From the NCBI GenBank assembly GCA_002363385.1, contig DEVL01000003.1, positions 1,333,748 to 1,397,747 of the forward strand: a DNA stretch of 64,000 nucleotides, given 5' to 3'. Shown piece by piece: positions 8,346 through 17,100 of this stretch. The translations under genes were made by a program, and so were the position numbers. Source of the stretch: Stenotrophomonas maltophilia. Lineage in GTDB: Bacteria > Pseudomonadota > Gammaproteobacteria > Xanthomonadales > Xanthomonadaceae. Each line of letters begins with the position of its first letter. Position 1 is the stretch's first letter. The notes under the pieces are model-generated. The model had not been told where the DNA came from. It saw only the letters and a list, made by a program, of their open reading frames with translations, and searched no databases.

Positions 8346-10382
8346 TCATTCTCCCCACCGCAGGCCGGCATCCAGGCCGATGTGTCGTTCACGCTGTCCG
8401 TCATAGACCGGTCGCGACCAGCGGATGCCGTACTCGAAAATGCGGCCTTCGCCGAGCTGCCACTCGTGACGGTATTCCGCCGAGGGCACGATCGCGCTGC
8501 CATAGCCCTGCTGCCAGTACTGTCCCACCGAAACCGTCAGGCGATGGCGGAAGTGGCGTTCGTAGTGGCGCCACAACTGCTGGTCCACGCGCAGGCCAAT
8601 CTCCACCGAGTGGTCCTCGGACGGGTTGAAGTAGGGCGCATCATCGCGGCTGCCGCGGCTGGCATACACGCTGCCCAGCCCGTCCAGGAACACGGTCGGT
8701 CGGGTCATCAGGCGCTGCTCGATGGCCGTGCTGACGGTATCGCGGCGGTTGCCGTCGTCGTAGCGGAACTGGCTGGCGCCCACGCTCCACTGGGTGCGCT
8801 CGTCGCGGCGGTAGTCGGCGGCCAGTGCGATGCTGTCGGCGGTGATGCCCGACACCCGCGCCTGCATGGAGGCGTCCGGATCGTTGCGTGCGGCGGTGAT
8901 GCCGGCATGCCATTGATCGCTGAACTGCCAGCCGAATCCGGCGCTGAGGCCGGTATCGCCGATGTGGTCGTTGGCGCGGTTGACGAAGGCTTCCGCATCG
9001 GCGCGGCCGTAGCGGTAGCGCGTGCCCGCACCGATCCGCAGCGGGTCGATGGTCTGGTCCTGGAAATCCACGCTGCGCCGGTCGGCGAACGCGACCAGAC
9101 GCCAGCGGTCATCCAGCACCGGGGACTGCACTTCCACGCCGTAGCGGCCGTCATCGTTGCCCAGCGGCGATGTACCGCCACCGCCGGAACTGCGCCCACC
9201 TTCGGCGTAGGCATGCCACTGCCAGCCACGGTGCGCACGCCAGCTGCGGTCCATGCGCTGCACGGAGGGCTGGTTGGGGTAGGCGGCAAGCAGCGTGTCG
9301 TGGACCGGTCGCGCCAGGTCATCGCGCTGCACTTGGACGTAGGCGTCGTACTGACCCAGACGCGCAGGGACGTCGCGCGGGTCCAGCGTGTTGGCCATGC
9401 TGTAGCGCTCCAGTGCCCGTCGTGGCCAGCCGCGCATCAGATAGATGTTGCCCAGCGAGGACTGCGTGCCGGTGTTGCCCGGTCCGATCTCGACCATTTT
9501 CTCCAGGTCGCGCTGGGCAGTGGGCAGGTCGCCACTGTAGGCACGCACCATGGCCAGGTTGAGGTCGGCCTCGTAGCGCGGCCAGTTCGCATACGGTGCC
9601 CTGGCGCCATGCGCCCAGCGCCACGCGGGCTCATCGGCCTGCCACTTCTTCAGCAGAGCGATCGCGGTGTCGGCCTGCTCGTCTTCCAGATACGCATAGG
9701 CCAGTTCCGAGCGCGCCTGCGGCAGCGACGGATCAGCTTTGAGCGCAGCTTCCAGCACCGGGATCGCCTCGGCCGGGTGCTGCGTGGCCATCAGCGAATC
9801 GCCGACGGCGGCCAGCAGATAATTCGGCACCGGGTGGCCCTCGGCGAGCAGCGTGCGGTACTCATCGCGCACCTGCGCATGGCGGCCCAGCCGGTTGAGC
9901 AGGATCAGCCGGTCATAGCGGATCCGCAGTGGTGCCTGCTGCACCGTGGTGCCATCGCGTTCCAGGTACTGCTGCATCTGCGCCAGGGCCGCGTCGGCTT
10001 CATCCAGGCGGGTGTCCTCGCTGGGGCCATAGGCCAGGCTCCAGCCCACCAGCTTGGCCAGGTAATTGCCTTCCAGCCGTTCTTTCTGTGCCGCATCGAA
10101 CAGGGTGGGCCGCGCCAGGTACAACTGCCAGGCGCGGTGTGCATTACCGATGTCGGACAGGGTCAGCGCCTGCAGGCGATACAACAGTTCGTCGTCCGGG
10201 GCCTGCGCCCGTGCGCGCTCGATGGCGGCCAGTGCATCCAGCCATTGGGCGTGGTCCCGGAACTGGCCGATCTCGGCCAGGGCGTTGTCCCGCGCAGTGT
10301 CTGCCGGGGCCGCCGAAGCGGAAAAAGCGAGTGTCGCGCATGCCAGGCCGACGCAGAGCGCCAGCGGCCGATGGTCGTACAT
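8346..10382 (-). CDS. pgaA: outer-membrane PNAG exporter PgaA
   Basis: PgaA (HmsH, XagA) exports deacetylated PNAG through the outer membrane. The 678-residue protein has a signal peptide (about residues 1-25, ending SASA). It has an alpha-helical TPR-rich periplasmic region to about residue 390, for example AYAYLEDEQADTAIALL and LGNIYLMRGWPRRALERYS. A C-terminal beta-barrel follows, rich in alternating aromatic strands (for example RYRYGRADAEAFVNRA). The ATG at 10382 was chosen because AAGGGGGG lies just upstream; a start nine codons earlier would remove this ribosome site and place charged residues before the signal peptide. It is the first gene of the pga operon, with a Clp-type site 47 bases upstream. 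Confidence 0.93.
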   Translation of the reverse strand: MYDHRPLALCVGLACATLAFSASAAPADTARDNALAEIGQFRDHAQWLDALAAIERARAQAPDDELLYRLQALTLSDIGNAHRAWQLYLARPTLFDAAQKERLEGNYLAKLVGWSLAYGPSEDTRLDEADAALAQMQQYLERDGTTVQQAPLRIRYDRLILLNRLGRHAQVRDEYRTLLAEGHPVPNYLLAAVGDSLMATQHPAEAIPVLEAALKADPSLPQARSELAYAYLEDEQADTAIALLKKWQADEPAWRWAHGARAPYANWPRYEADLNLAMVRAYSGDLPTAQRDLEKMVEIGPGNTGTQSSLGNIYLMRGWPRRALERYSMANTLDPRDVPARLGQYDAYVQVQRDDLARPVHDTLLAAYPNQPSVQRMDRSWRAHRGWQWHAYAEGGRSSGGGGTSPLGNDDGRYGVEVQSPVLDDRWRLVAFADRRSVDFQDQTIDPLRIGAGTRYRYGRADAEAFVNRANDHIGDTGLSAGFGWQFSDQWHAGITAARNDPDASMQARVSGITADSIALAADYRRDERTQWSVGASQFRYDDGNRRDTVSTAIEQRLMTRPTVFLDGLGSVYASRGSRDDAPYFNPSEDHSVEIGLRVDQQLWRHYERHFRHRLTVSVGQYWQQGYGSAIVPSAEYRHEWQLGEGRIFEYGIRWSRPVYDGQRERHIGLDAGLRWGE

Positions 10383-10417
10383 GGAACCCCCCTTGGAGCA
10401 TCCTTTCAAAGGTGTGT

Positions 10418-10437
10418 TGCGTCAAAAGTGTGACGCA
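10418..10437. promoter_or_regulatory. inverted repeat TGCGTC-N8-GACGCA upstream of pgaA
   Basis: The arms TGCGTC (10418-10423) and GACGCA (10432-10437) form a perfect dyad that overlaps the Clp-type site. The left 17 bases (TGCGTCAAAAGTGTGAC) match 12177-12193 in the fhaC promoter at 14 of 17 positions. A shared operator is inferred. Confidence 0.5.
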
Positions 10438-10444
10438 CATCACA
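10429..10444. promoter_or_regulatory. perfect CRP/Clp-type binding site upstream of pgaABCD
   Basis: TGTGACGCACATCACA matches the CRP consensus TGTGA-N6-TCACA at all ten fixed positions. Xanthomonads use Clp, a CRP-family regulator whose DNA binding is inhibited by cyclic di-GMP, with the same recognition sequence. The site ends 47 bases before the pgaA start codon, a position compatible with repression. From memory, Clp has been reported to control the orthologous xagABC cluster in Xanthomonas campestris. Confidence 0.75.
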
Positions 10445-10729
10445 TGCCAATCGTGCCTGACTGCGCAGTTGCTGCCAAATCGTTAAGACGCGGGTACGAC
10501 AGATCAGCCCCCGGGTGGTACCCGGAGGGGAAGGGCAAGTCGTTGAATTTCTACGGATTCACACCATGTCGCCAGCATGGGAAAGCGCACTCCGTCGCCA
10601 TGAAGCTGTTCAGCCACCTGGCCGCGCCAGGGGGCTCCGAACACCCCCCGATCCTCTGGATCGGGTCAGTCAGCGACACGCTACGTCAGCAGTTGCGCAC
10701 GGCGCGTGTAGATGGACGCGCCGGGTCGC

Positions 10730-11947
10730 TTACCACTGGTCTTCGAGCTTCTGCGGCTTGCAGGCGACCCACGAGGCGCTGAGCAGCACTACCGCGCACA
10801 GCACCAGGAAGCCGAACGGCAGGTGCCAGCCCCCACTGACCGCGTGCAGCCAGCCGAACAGGAACGGCCCCAGGCAGCTGAAGGCATAGCCCACGCCCTG
10901 CATGAAGCCGGACAACGCCGCCGAGCCGGCCGGCGTACGCGTGCGCAGGTTGATCAGAGTCAATGCCAACGGGAACGTGGACGGGCCGATGCCAAGCAGT
11001 ACCGCCCACAGCCAGGGCGCCTTCATCGGTGCGTACAGCAGGCCGGCGAAAGCGATCAGGAAGGCACTGAAACCGATCAGCACCAGCGGGAAGGGATTGC
11101 GAAGACGCACGGCCAGGGCCGGCATGGTGAGCGATGGCAGCAGGCCGCAGGCGGCGAAGATGGCGACCATGATGCCGCCGAAGGCCGGCGTCGCACCGGC
11201 TTCGACCACGATGCGCGGCAACCAGGTGAACATCGAATAGGTCATCAACGAGGTCATGCCGAACATCAGGGTCATGCCCCAGGCCAGCGGCGTCTTCCAG
11301 ACCTTGCCGTGCGGCGTGCTGGCCGGATCGTTGGCAGCGCTGATCGTGTCCGGGTGCGGACGTGCACGCGACAGCATCAGCCACGGCAGCGCCGCGGCCA
11401 GCGACATCAGCGCCCAGATGCCCAGCGACACGCGCCAGCCGGCCTGCTGGGCAACCGGTACGGCAAGCAACGCCGGCATCATCGTGCCGATCTGCAGCAC
11501 AGTGATGTAGAGAGTGCTCATGGTGCCCACGCGGTTGGCGAAGTAACGCTTCACCAGCGGCGGGACGACCACGTTGCCGATGCCCATGCCGGCCAGCGCC
11601 ACCACCGAGCCGAACAGCAGGCTGCCCACGCCGCCGGCCATCGAGCGCAGCAGCAGGCCCACGGTGGCCAGGCTCATCGCCAGCAGGGCGGTGCGCTCCA
11701 GGCCCAGCCGGCGCGCCACTGCCGGGGTGGTCACGCCGAACAGCGCGAAGGCGGCCGTCGGCAGCATGCCGAGCACGCCGGTCATCGTGGTGCCGAAGCC
11801 GAAGGTCTGGCCAAGCACATCCAACAGCGGGGTCAGCGAGGTGACTGCGGTTCGCAGGTTCAAGGCGGCCAGCAGGATCGCGGCAAAGGCCAGCAGGCGC
11901 CCGTGCAGCAGGGACTGGGACGGTGAGGTGGGGTGAGTCATCAGCAT
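10730..11947 (-). CDS. MFS transporter, CynX/NimT-like
   Basis: A 405-residue inner-membrane protein with about twelve hydrophobic segments, such as LLAFAAILLAALNLRTAVTS and GSVVALAGMGIGNVVVPPL. It resembles the cyanate/nitroimidazole branch (CynX/NimT/YeaN) of the major facilitator superfamily. The ALNLRTAVTSLTPLL region with its conserved arginine in helix 1 and PLVKRYF in the first half are typical. The substrate cannot be inferred. The ATG at 11947 was preferred because AGGAAAC precedes it; a second ATG lies two codons on, and the longer frame to 12103 begins in proline/arginine-rich sequence that does not look coding. It stands alone between pga and fha, divergent from fhaC. Confidence 0.85.
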   Translation of the reverse strand: MLMTHPTSPSQSLLHGRLLAFAAILLAALNLRTAVTSLTPLLDVLGQTFGFGTTMTGVLGMLPTAAFALFGVTTPAVARRLGLERTALLAMSLATVGLLLRSMAGGVGSLLFGSVVALAGMGIGNVVVPPLVKRYFANRVGTMSTLYITVLQIGTMMPALLAVPVAQQAGWRVSLGIWALMSLAAALPWLMLSRARPHPDTISAANDPASTPHGKVWKTPLAWGMTLMFGMTSLMTYSMFTWLPRIVVEAGATPAFGGIMVAIFAACGLLPSLTMPALAVRLRNPFPLVLIGFSAFLIAFAGLLYAPMKAPWLWAVLLGIGPSTFPLALTLINLRTRTPAGSAALSGFMQGVGYAFSCLGPFLFGWLHAVSGGWHLPFGFLVLCAVVLLSASWVACKPQKLEDQW

Positions 11948-12126
11948 GTTTCCTGACAGGTGGCGCACCACGGCCTCAGGCACGCGGGTGCAACGGCAGA
12001 GACCGGCCAGCGGCCGGCATCTGCGGGGTAGGGGACTGGGCCGCCGCCGAAGGTGGGGCCAGGACCGGCCATTGTACGGGTTCGATCCCGGCAGGTCCCT
12101 CATCGAGCCCTTTGGCAGGCGCTACG

Positions 12127-12144
12127 TGTGAAAACGTGTTCACA
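12127..12144. promoter_or_regulatory. 18-bp palindrome in the fha promoter
   Basis: TGTGAA-N6-TTCACA, a perfect 6+6 dyad. The spacing between TGTGA and TCACA is 8, not the 6 of a CRP site, so it may serve a different dimeric regulator. It lies 177 bases or more upstream of the fhaC start. Confidence 0.45.
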
Positions 12145-12169
12145 ACAAGGGTCGCGCGATCCCCTTCCA

Positions 12170-12185
12170 TGTGAGCTGCGTCAAA
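12170..12185. promoter_or_regulatory. near-consensus CRP/Clp-type site upstream of fhaC
   Basis: TGTGAGCTGCGTCAAA matches TGTGA-N6-TCACA at nine of ten positions. It is fused to the TGCGTCAAAA-N3-TGAC block (12177-12193) that also occurs at the pga promoter. Confidence 0.55.
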
Positions 12186-12353
12186 AAAATGACTATTTAG
12201 GAAAATACCTACATGCGGGTGGGTAGTTTTCCTACCCGGCGAGTGGGGTTTTTGACGGTTTTCATGTCGCGAATAGCTCTTAAATTGGCGGGCCTCCATA
12301 GGGGCGGTCTATAGCGAACGATGGTTCGTGCCAGCCCACGTTCGAGATCCTGC

Positions 12354-14102
12354 ATGCCAAACCACGTACTACCCACCCCGGCTCGCGCCGGTTCTCATGG
12401 CGCTTCCCGGCGCACCCTCCTTCTGGCCCCGCTGGCGGCCGCGCTGGCCCTGATCTGTCTGCCGGCCAGTGCCCAGCAGCTGCCGGCCCCTGATCAGGAA
12501 CTGCTCCGCCAGCAGGAGCGCGAACGCGCGCTGCGCGAGCAGCTTGAAACACGGCCCGATGCGCGCCTGCAGGACGCCCCGGTGGCGGCCCCGGAGCGGC
12601 TGCCCCAGGATGAGGCACCGTGTTTCGTGATCGAGCGAATCACCTTGGGCGGCGAGCAGGCCGAACGCTTCCAGTGGGCGTTGGCTGCGGCCAACGTCAA
12701 CGGCGATCCGGCGCTTGGCCGTTGCCTGGGCACCACCGGGATCAACGTGGTGATGTCGCGCGTGCAGAACGCCATCGTGGAGCGCGGCTTCGTCACCACG
12801 CGCGTGCTGGCCCAGCCGCAGGACCTGACCACCGGCGCGCTGGAACTGACGCTGGTGCCCGGCACGCTGCGTCAGATCCGCTTCGCCGAAGGCACCCACC
12901 GCGATGCCACGATGTGGAACGCGATCCCGGCGCGGAGCGGCGACCTGCTCAACCTGCGTGACATCGAACAGGGGCTGGAGAACTTCAAGCGGGTGCCGAC
13001 CGCCGAGGCCGACATCCAGATCAGCCCGGCCGAAGGCGCCGATGCCGCGCCCGGGCAGAGCGACCTGGTCGTGCAGTGGTCGCAGCAGCGGCTGGTGCGC
13101 TTCAACCTGAGCCTGGACGATTCCGGCAGCAAGGCCACCGGCAAGACCCAGGCCGGCGCGACGATGTCGCTGGACCATGCGCTGCGCCAGAACGACCTGT
13201 TCTACGTCAACCTCAACCACGACGTGTTCAGTGGCGGCAAGCGCGGCACCAAGGGCTTCACCTTCCACTACTCCGTGCCCGTCGGCTATTGGTTGTTCGG
13301 CGCTACCCGCAGCGGCTACGAGTACGAGCAGACCGTGGCCGGCAACCAGCAGTCGTATCTGTACAGCGGCGAGAGTTACAACGCCGAAGTGCGGGCCACG
13401 CGCCTGCTGTTCCGCACTGCGAGCAGCAAGACCAGCATGTACCTGCGTGCATGGGAGCGCGACTCGCGCAACTTCATCGACGATACCGAAATCCTGGTGC
13501 AGCGCCGGCGCATGGGCGGCTGGGAACTCGGCCTGAACCACCGTCATTTCATTGGCCAGGCGACGCTGGATGGCACGTTCGGCTTCCGCCGCGGCACCGG
13601 GGCATTCGGCTCGATCGCAGCGCCCGAGGAGCTGTTCGGTGAAGCCACTTCACACCCGAAGATCTACTTCGCCGATGCGCAGCTGAGCGTCCCGTTCCAG
13701 CTTGGCCAGCAGCGCCTGCGCTACACCGGCAGCTGGCGCGCGCAGTGGAACCGTGGCGGGCTGGTGCCTCAGGACCGCTTCGCGATCGGGGGCCGCTACA
13801 CCGTGCGCGGCTTCGATGGCGAGATGTCCTTGATGGGCGAGCGTGGTTGGCTCATCCGCAACGACATCGGCCTGGCACTCGGCGGTGGGCAGGAGTTCTA
13901 CGTCGGCGCCGATTACGGCCATGTCGGCGGCAGCGCCACGCAATGGCAGCTGGGCAATGACCTGGCAGGCACCGTGATCGGCCTGCGCGGGTCCTATCGC
14001 GGCCTTTACTGGGACGGCTTCGTCGGCGCCCCGTTGAACAAGCCCTCTGGTTTCCAGAATGCGTACACCGTCACCGGATTCACCCTGAGCTGGTCGTTCT
14101 GA
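12354..14102 (+). CDS. fhaC: two-partner secretion outer-membrane transporter (FhaC/ShlB/HecB family)
   Basis: TpsB transporter that moves the FhaB adhesin across the outer membrane. The 582-residue protein starts with a signal peptide with a long basic n-region (cleavage near ASAQQ). A helical, Glu/Arg-rich plug-like segment follows, then POTRA domains from about residue 80 (CFVIERITLGG, AIVERGFVTTRVLAQPQ). A C-terminal 16-strand barrel contains the conserved loop-6 motif VRGFDG near residue 487 and ends in phenylalanine, the usual outer-membrane-protein signature. An alternative ATG is at 12321; neither has a clear ribosome site. fhaB begins 55 bases downstream, the classic transporter-adhesin order. 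Confidence 0.93.
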   Translation: MPNHVLPTPARAGSHGASRRTLLLAPLAAALALICLPASAQQLPAPDQELLRQQERERALREQLETRPDARLQDAPVAAPERLPQDEAPCFVIERITLGGEQAERFQWALAAANVNGDPALGRCLGTTGINVVMSRVQNAIVERGFVTTRVLAQPQDLTTGALELTLVPGTLRQIRFAEGTHRDATMWNAIPARSGDLLNLRDIEQGLENFKRVPTAEADIQISPAEGADAAPGQSDLVVQWSQQRLVRFNLSLDDSGSKATGKTQAGATMSLDHALRQNDLFYVNLNHDVFSGGKRGTKGFTFHYSVPVGYWLFGATRSGYEYEQTVAGNQQSYLYSGESYNAEVRATRLLFRTASSKTSMYLRAWERDSRNFIDDTEILVQRRRMGGWELGLNHRHFIGQATLDGTFGFRRGTGAFGSIAAPEELFGEATSHPKIYFADAQLSVPFQLGQQRLRYTGSWRAQWNRGGLVPQDRFAIGGRYTVRGFDGEMSLMGERGWLIRNDIGLALGGGQEFYVGADYGHVGGSATQWQLGNDLAGTVIGLRGSYRGLYWDGFVGAPLNKPSGFQNAYTVTGFTLSWSF

Positions 14103-14157
14103 TTCCCGCGCTGGCGCCTGCGCGCCGCGCCGACCGCACGCACACAAAGGAACTGTC

Positions 14158-17100
14158 ATGAACAAGCATCTGTACCGCCTCGTGTTCAACCACGCCCTCA
14201 AGCTCTGGCAGGTCGCCGCGGAGATCACCCCGCGCCCCGGCGGGCTTGGTACCGGGCAGGGCGGTGATCGCACGGCGGCACTGCGCCCGATGGCCTTCGC
14301 GTTGTGGGTGATGCTCGGCTGGGTCGGGGTGGCCGGCATGGCCGCGGCGCAGGTGGTGGCCGATCCGAACGCGCCGGGCAACCAGCGGCCCACGGTGCTG
14401 GAAACGGCGAACGGCACGCCGCAGATCAATATCCAGACCCCGAGTGCGGCCGGTGTCTCGCGCAACACCTACCAGCGTTTCGATGTCGACCAGCAGGGCG
14501 CCATCCTCAACAATTCGCGCGGCAACACACAGTCCCAGCTCGGCGGCTGGGTGCAGGGCAATCCCTGGCTGGCCGGCGGCACCGCACGCGTGATCCTCAA
14601 CGAGGTCAACGGAGCAAACCCAAGCCAGCTGCGCGGCTACGTGGAAGTGGCCGGCGACCGCGCGCAGGTGGTGATCGCCAACCCCGCCGGCATCGATTGC
14701 GACGGCTGCGGCTTCATCAACGCCAACCGCATCACCCTGACTACCGGCACCCCGACGTTCAACGGCGGTGCGCTGGAGGGATACCGTGTGCAGGGCGGTG
14801 CCATCCGTATCTTGGGTGCCGGCATGGATGCCAGCCGGGTGGACTACACCGATCTGATCGCGCGCTCGGTGCAGCTCAACGCAGGCCTGTGGGCCCAGCA
14901 GCTGCAGGTCACCACTGGCGCCAATACGGTCAGTGCCGATCTGAGCCGCGTGCAGGCCCAGGCGGCTGACGGCAGCACGCCGCAGTACGCGCTCGATGTC
15001 GCCCAGCTCGGCGGCATGTATGCCAACAAGATTCTGTTGATGGGCACCGAGCATGGCGTAGGCGTGCGCAACGCCGGCAACCTCGGCGCGCAGACCGGCG
15101 AACTGGTGGTCACCGTCGATGGCCGGCTGGAGAACACCGGCAAACTGCAGGCGCGCGACGACACCCGTATCGCGGCCAGCGGCGGTGTGCGCAATGAAGG
15201 TCTGGTCAGCGCGGGTCGCGAGTTGAACCTGCGCACCGGCCAGGATCTGGACAACCGGGGTGGCCAGCTCAACGGCACCCGGCTGGATGTGGAAGCGGCC
15301 TCGCTGGCCAACCGCGACGGGCGCATCGAACAGGCGGGTGTGCAGGCGCTGGCAGTAGAGAGCGGGCAGCTGCAGAACCGCGACAAAGGCAGCATCGGCG
15401 CACTGGCCCAGCAGGATGGGACCGCGCCGGGCACGCCGGGCACGCCGGGCAATGGGGAGGGGACGGGCGCCCCGGGCACCGGCAACGGCAGCACCGACGG
15501 CAGCGCGCCGGGCGTGATTCCGCCGACCACCGCGCCGCTCGCGCAGGGCCGCGTGGTGATTGCCGGCCTGCTCGACAACGATGCCGGCGCGGTGCTGGCC
15601 GGTGGCGATATCGATCTTCGTGCCAGTGAGTTGGACAACGACGGCGGCAGCATCGGCGTGCGCGACCTGACCGTGAACGGTGGCGCGCTGTCCAATCGGC
15701 GAGGCGAGCTGACCACCCAGCGCGACCTGCGCGCGCAGGGCCAGGCACTGCACAACGACGCCGGCACATTGAATGTGGGCGGCGCCCTTGATGTAAGCAC
15801 CACGCAGCTGTCCAACCGCAGCGGCACGATCACCCACAGCGGCACGGCACCGGCCCAGCTGCAGGTGGCAGGCACGCTGGATAACACACACGGCAGTCTC
15901 GCCAGCAATGCCAGCTCGCTGGCGCTGAACAGCGCAGTGCTGGTCAACGCCGACGGCACGCTGATGCATGCCGGCAGCGACGGCCTGCAGCTCACCACCG
16001 GCACGCTGGACGGCCAGCGCGGCGAGCTCGCCACCGCAGGCACGCTCAGCCTGCGCGCAGGGCAGGTGGATCATCGCCAAGCGGAATTGCAGGCCGGTAC
16101 GCTCGACGTCCAGGTCGACACGCTCGACAACCGTGGCGGCCAGCTGCTGGCGACCGGCAGCCAGGCCAACCGCATCCAGGCGGCGGCCGCGCTGGACAAC
16201 AGCGGTGGCACGCTCGCCAGCAACGGCGATCTGGCCATCGGCACAGCGCTGTTCAACAACGCCGGCGGGCAGGTGCAGCAGGCCGGCAGCGGCCGCCTGG
16301 ACATCACCGCAGCGACGCTGGCCGGGGCAGGCGGCAAGCTGCTCAGCAACGGCGCGCTGTACCTGCAGGGACAGGGCATCGACGTCTCCGGCGGTATCAC
16401 CTCGGCCGTGCGCATGGAGATCGACGCCGGGCAGTTGGACAACCGCCGTGGCGAGTTGATCGCCACCGGTACCGATACGCTTGGCCTGCGTGTGACCCAC
16501 GCGCTGCTCAACGACAGCGGCCAGATCATCGGCAACGGTGCGCTCGCCGGGCAGGCGGGGAGCCTTTCCAACCGCGACGGCAAACTACTGGCGGCGGGCA
16601 ACGCGGCCTCCACGCTGGAGGTGACCGGCGCGTTCGACAACCAACGCGGTACGCTGGCCAGCGCTGGCGGCCTGACACTGCAGGCTGGACTGCTGGACAA
16701 CCAGGCTGGCACCCTCCAGGCCGCCGGTGACAGCGCGCTGCAGCTCACCGTGGACGGCCTGCTCGACAACCGCGAGGGTGGCCTGATCGCCTCCGGTGGT
16801 GCGCAGCAGCTGCGCGCCGGCAGCCTCGACAACCGCGGTGGTACCGTCAACGCAGGCGATACGCTGGACGTGGCGGTCGCCCAGACCCTCGACAACAGCG
16901 CCGGCACCCTTGCCGCCAACGACACGCTGCAGGTGCAGGCCGGGCGCATCATCAACCGTGATGCGGGCACCCTGGCCTCGGTCGAAGGCGATGTCACGCT
17001 CGACAGTGCGAGCGATATCGACAACACCGCCGGTGTGATCCAGGCCGAGCGTGCGCTGTCGGTGACCAGCCAAGGGCTGACCAACGTGCGTGGCACGCTG

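Larger units (their letters stand above)
10383..10729. promoter_or_regulatory. pga promoter region and spacer behind the MFS gene
   Basis: No gene is supported in these 347 bases. The pga-proximal end holds the Clp-type site (10429-10444) and an overlapping inverted repeat. A perfect 8-bp hairpin (CCCGATCC / GGATCGGG, 10647-10665) lies nearer the MFS stop codon and may act in 3'-end formation, although no T-run follows it. I saw no cyclic di-GMP riboswitch consensus here. Confidence 0.6.
11948..12353. promoter_or_regulatory. divergent promoter region between the MFS gene and fhaC
   Basis: No gene is supported in these 400 bases. From about 12120 the sequence becomes distinctly AT-richer than its neighbours, as expected for a promoter. 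It holds an 18-bp palindrome (12127-12144), a one-mismatch Clp-type site (12170-12185), a 17-bp block shared with the pga promoter (12177-12193) and an imperfect dyad around 12199-12238 that contains GGGTAG-N5-CTACCC. Confidence 0.6.

Noticed and set aside
10445..10730. Possible cyclic di-GMP riboswitch upstream of pgaA
   Set aside because: I found no GEMM-type conserved core in this stretch; a CRP/Clp-type site is the only clear signal.
14080..16500. An 806-residue open frame antisense to the start of fhaB
   Set aside because: Same reason: shadow of the TPS domain region, no motif, no ribosome site.
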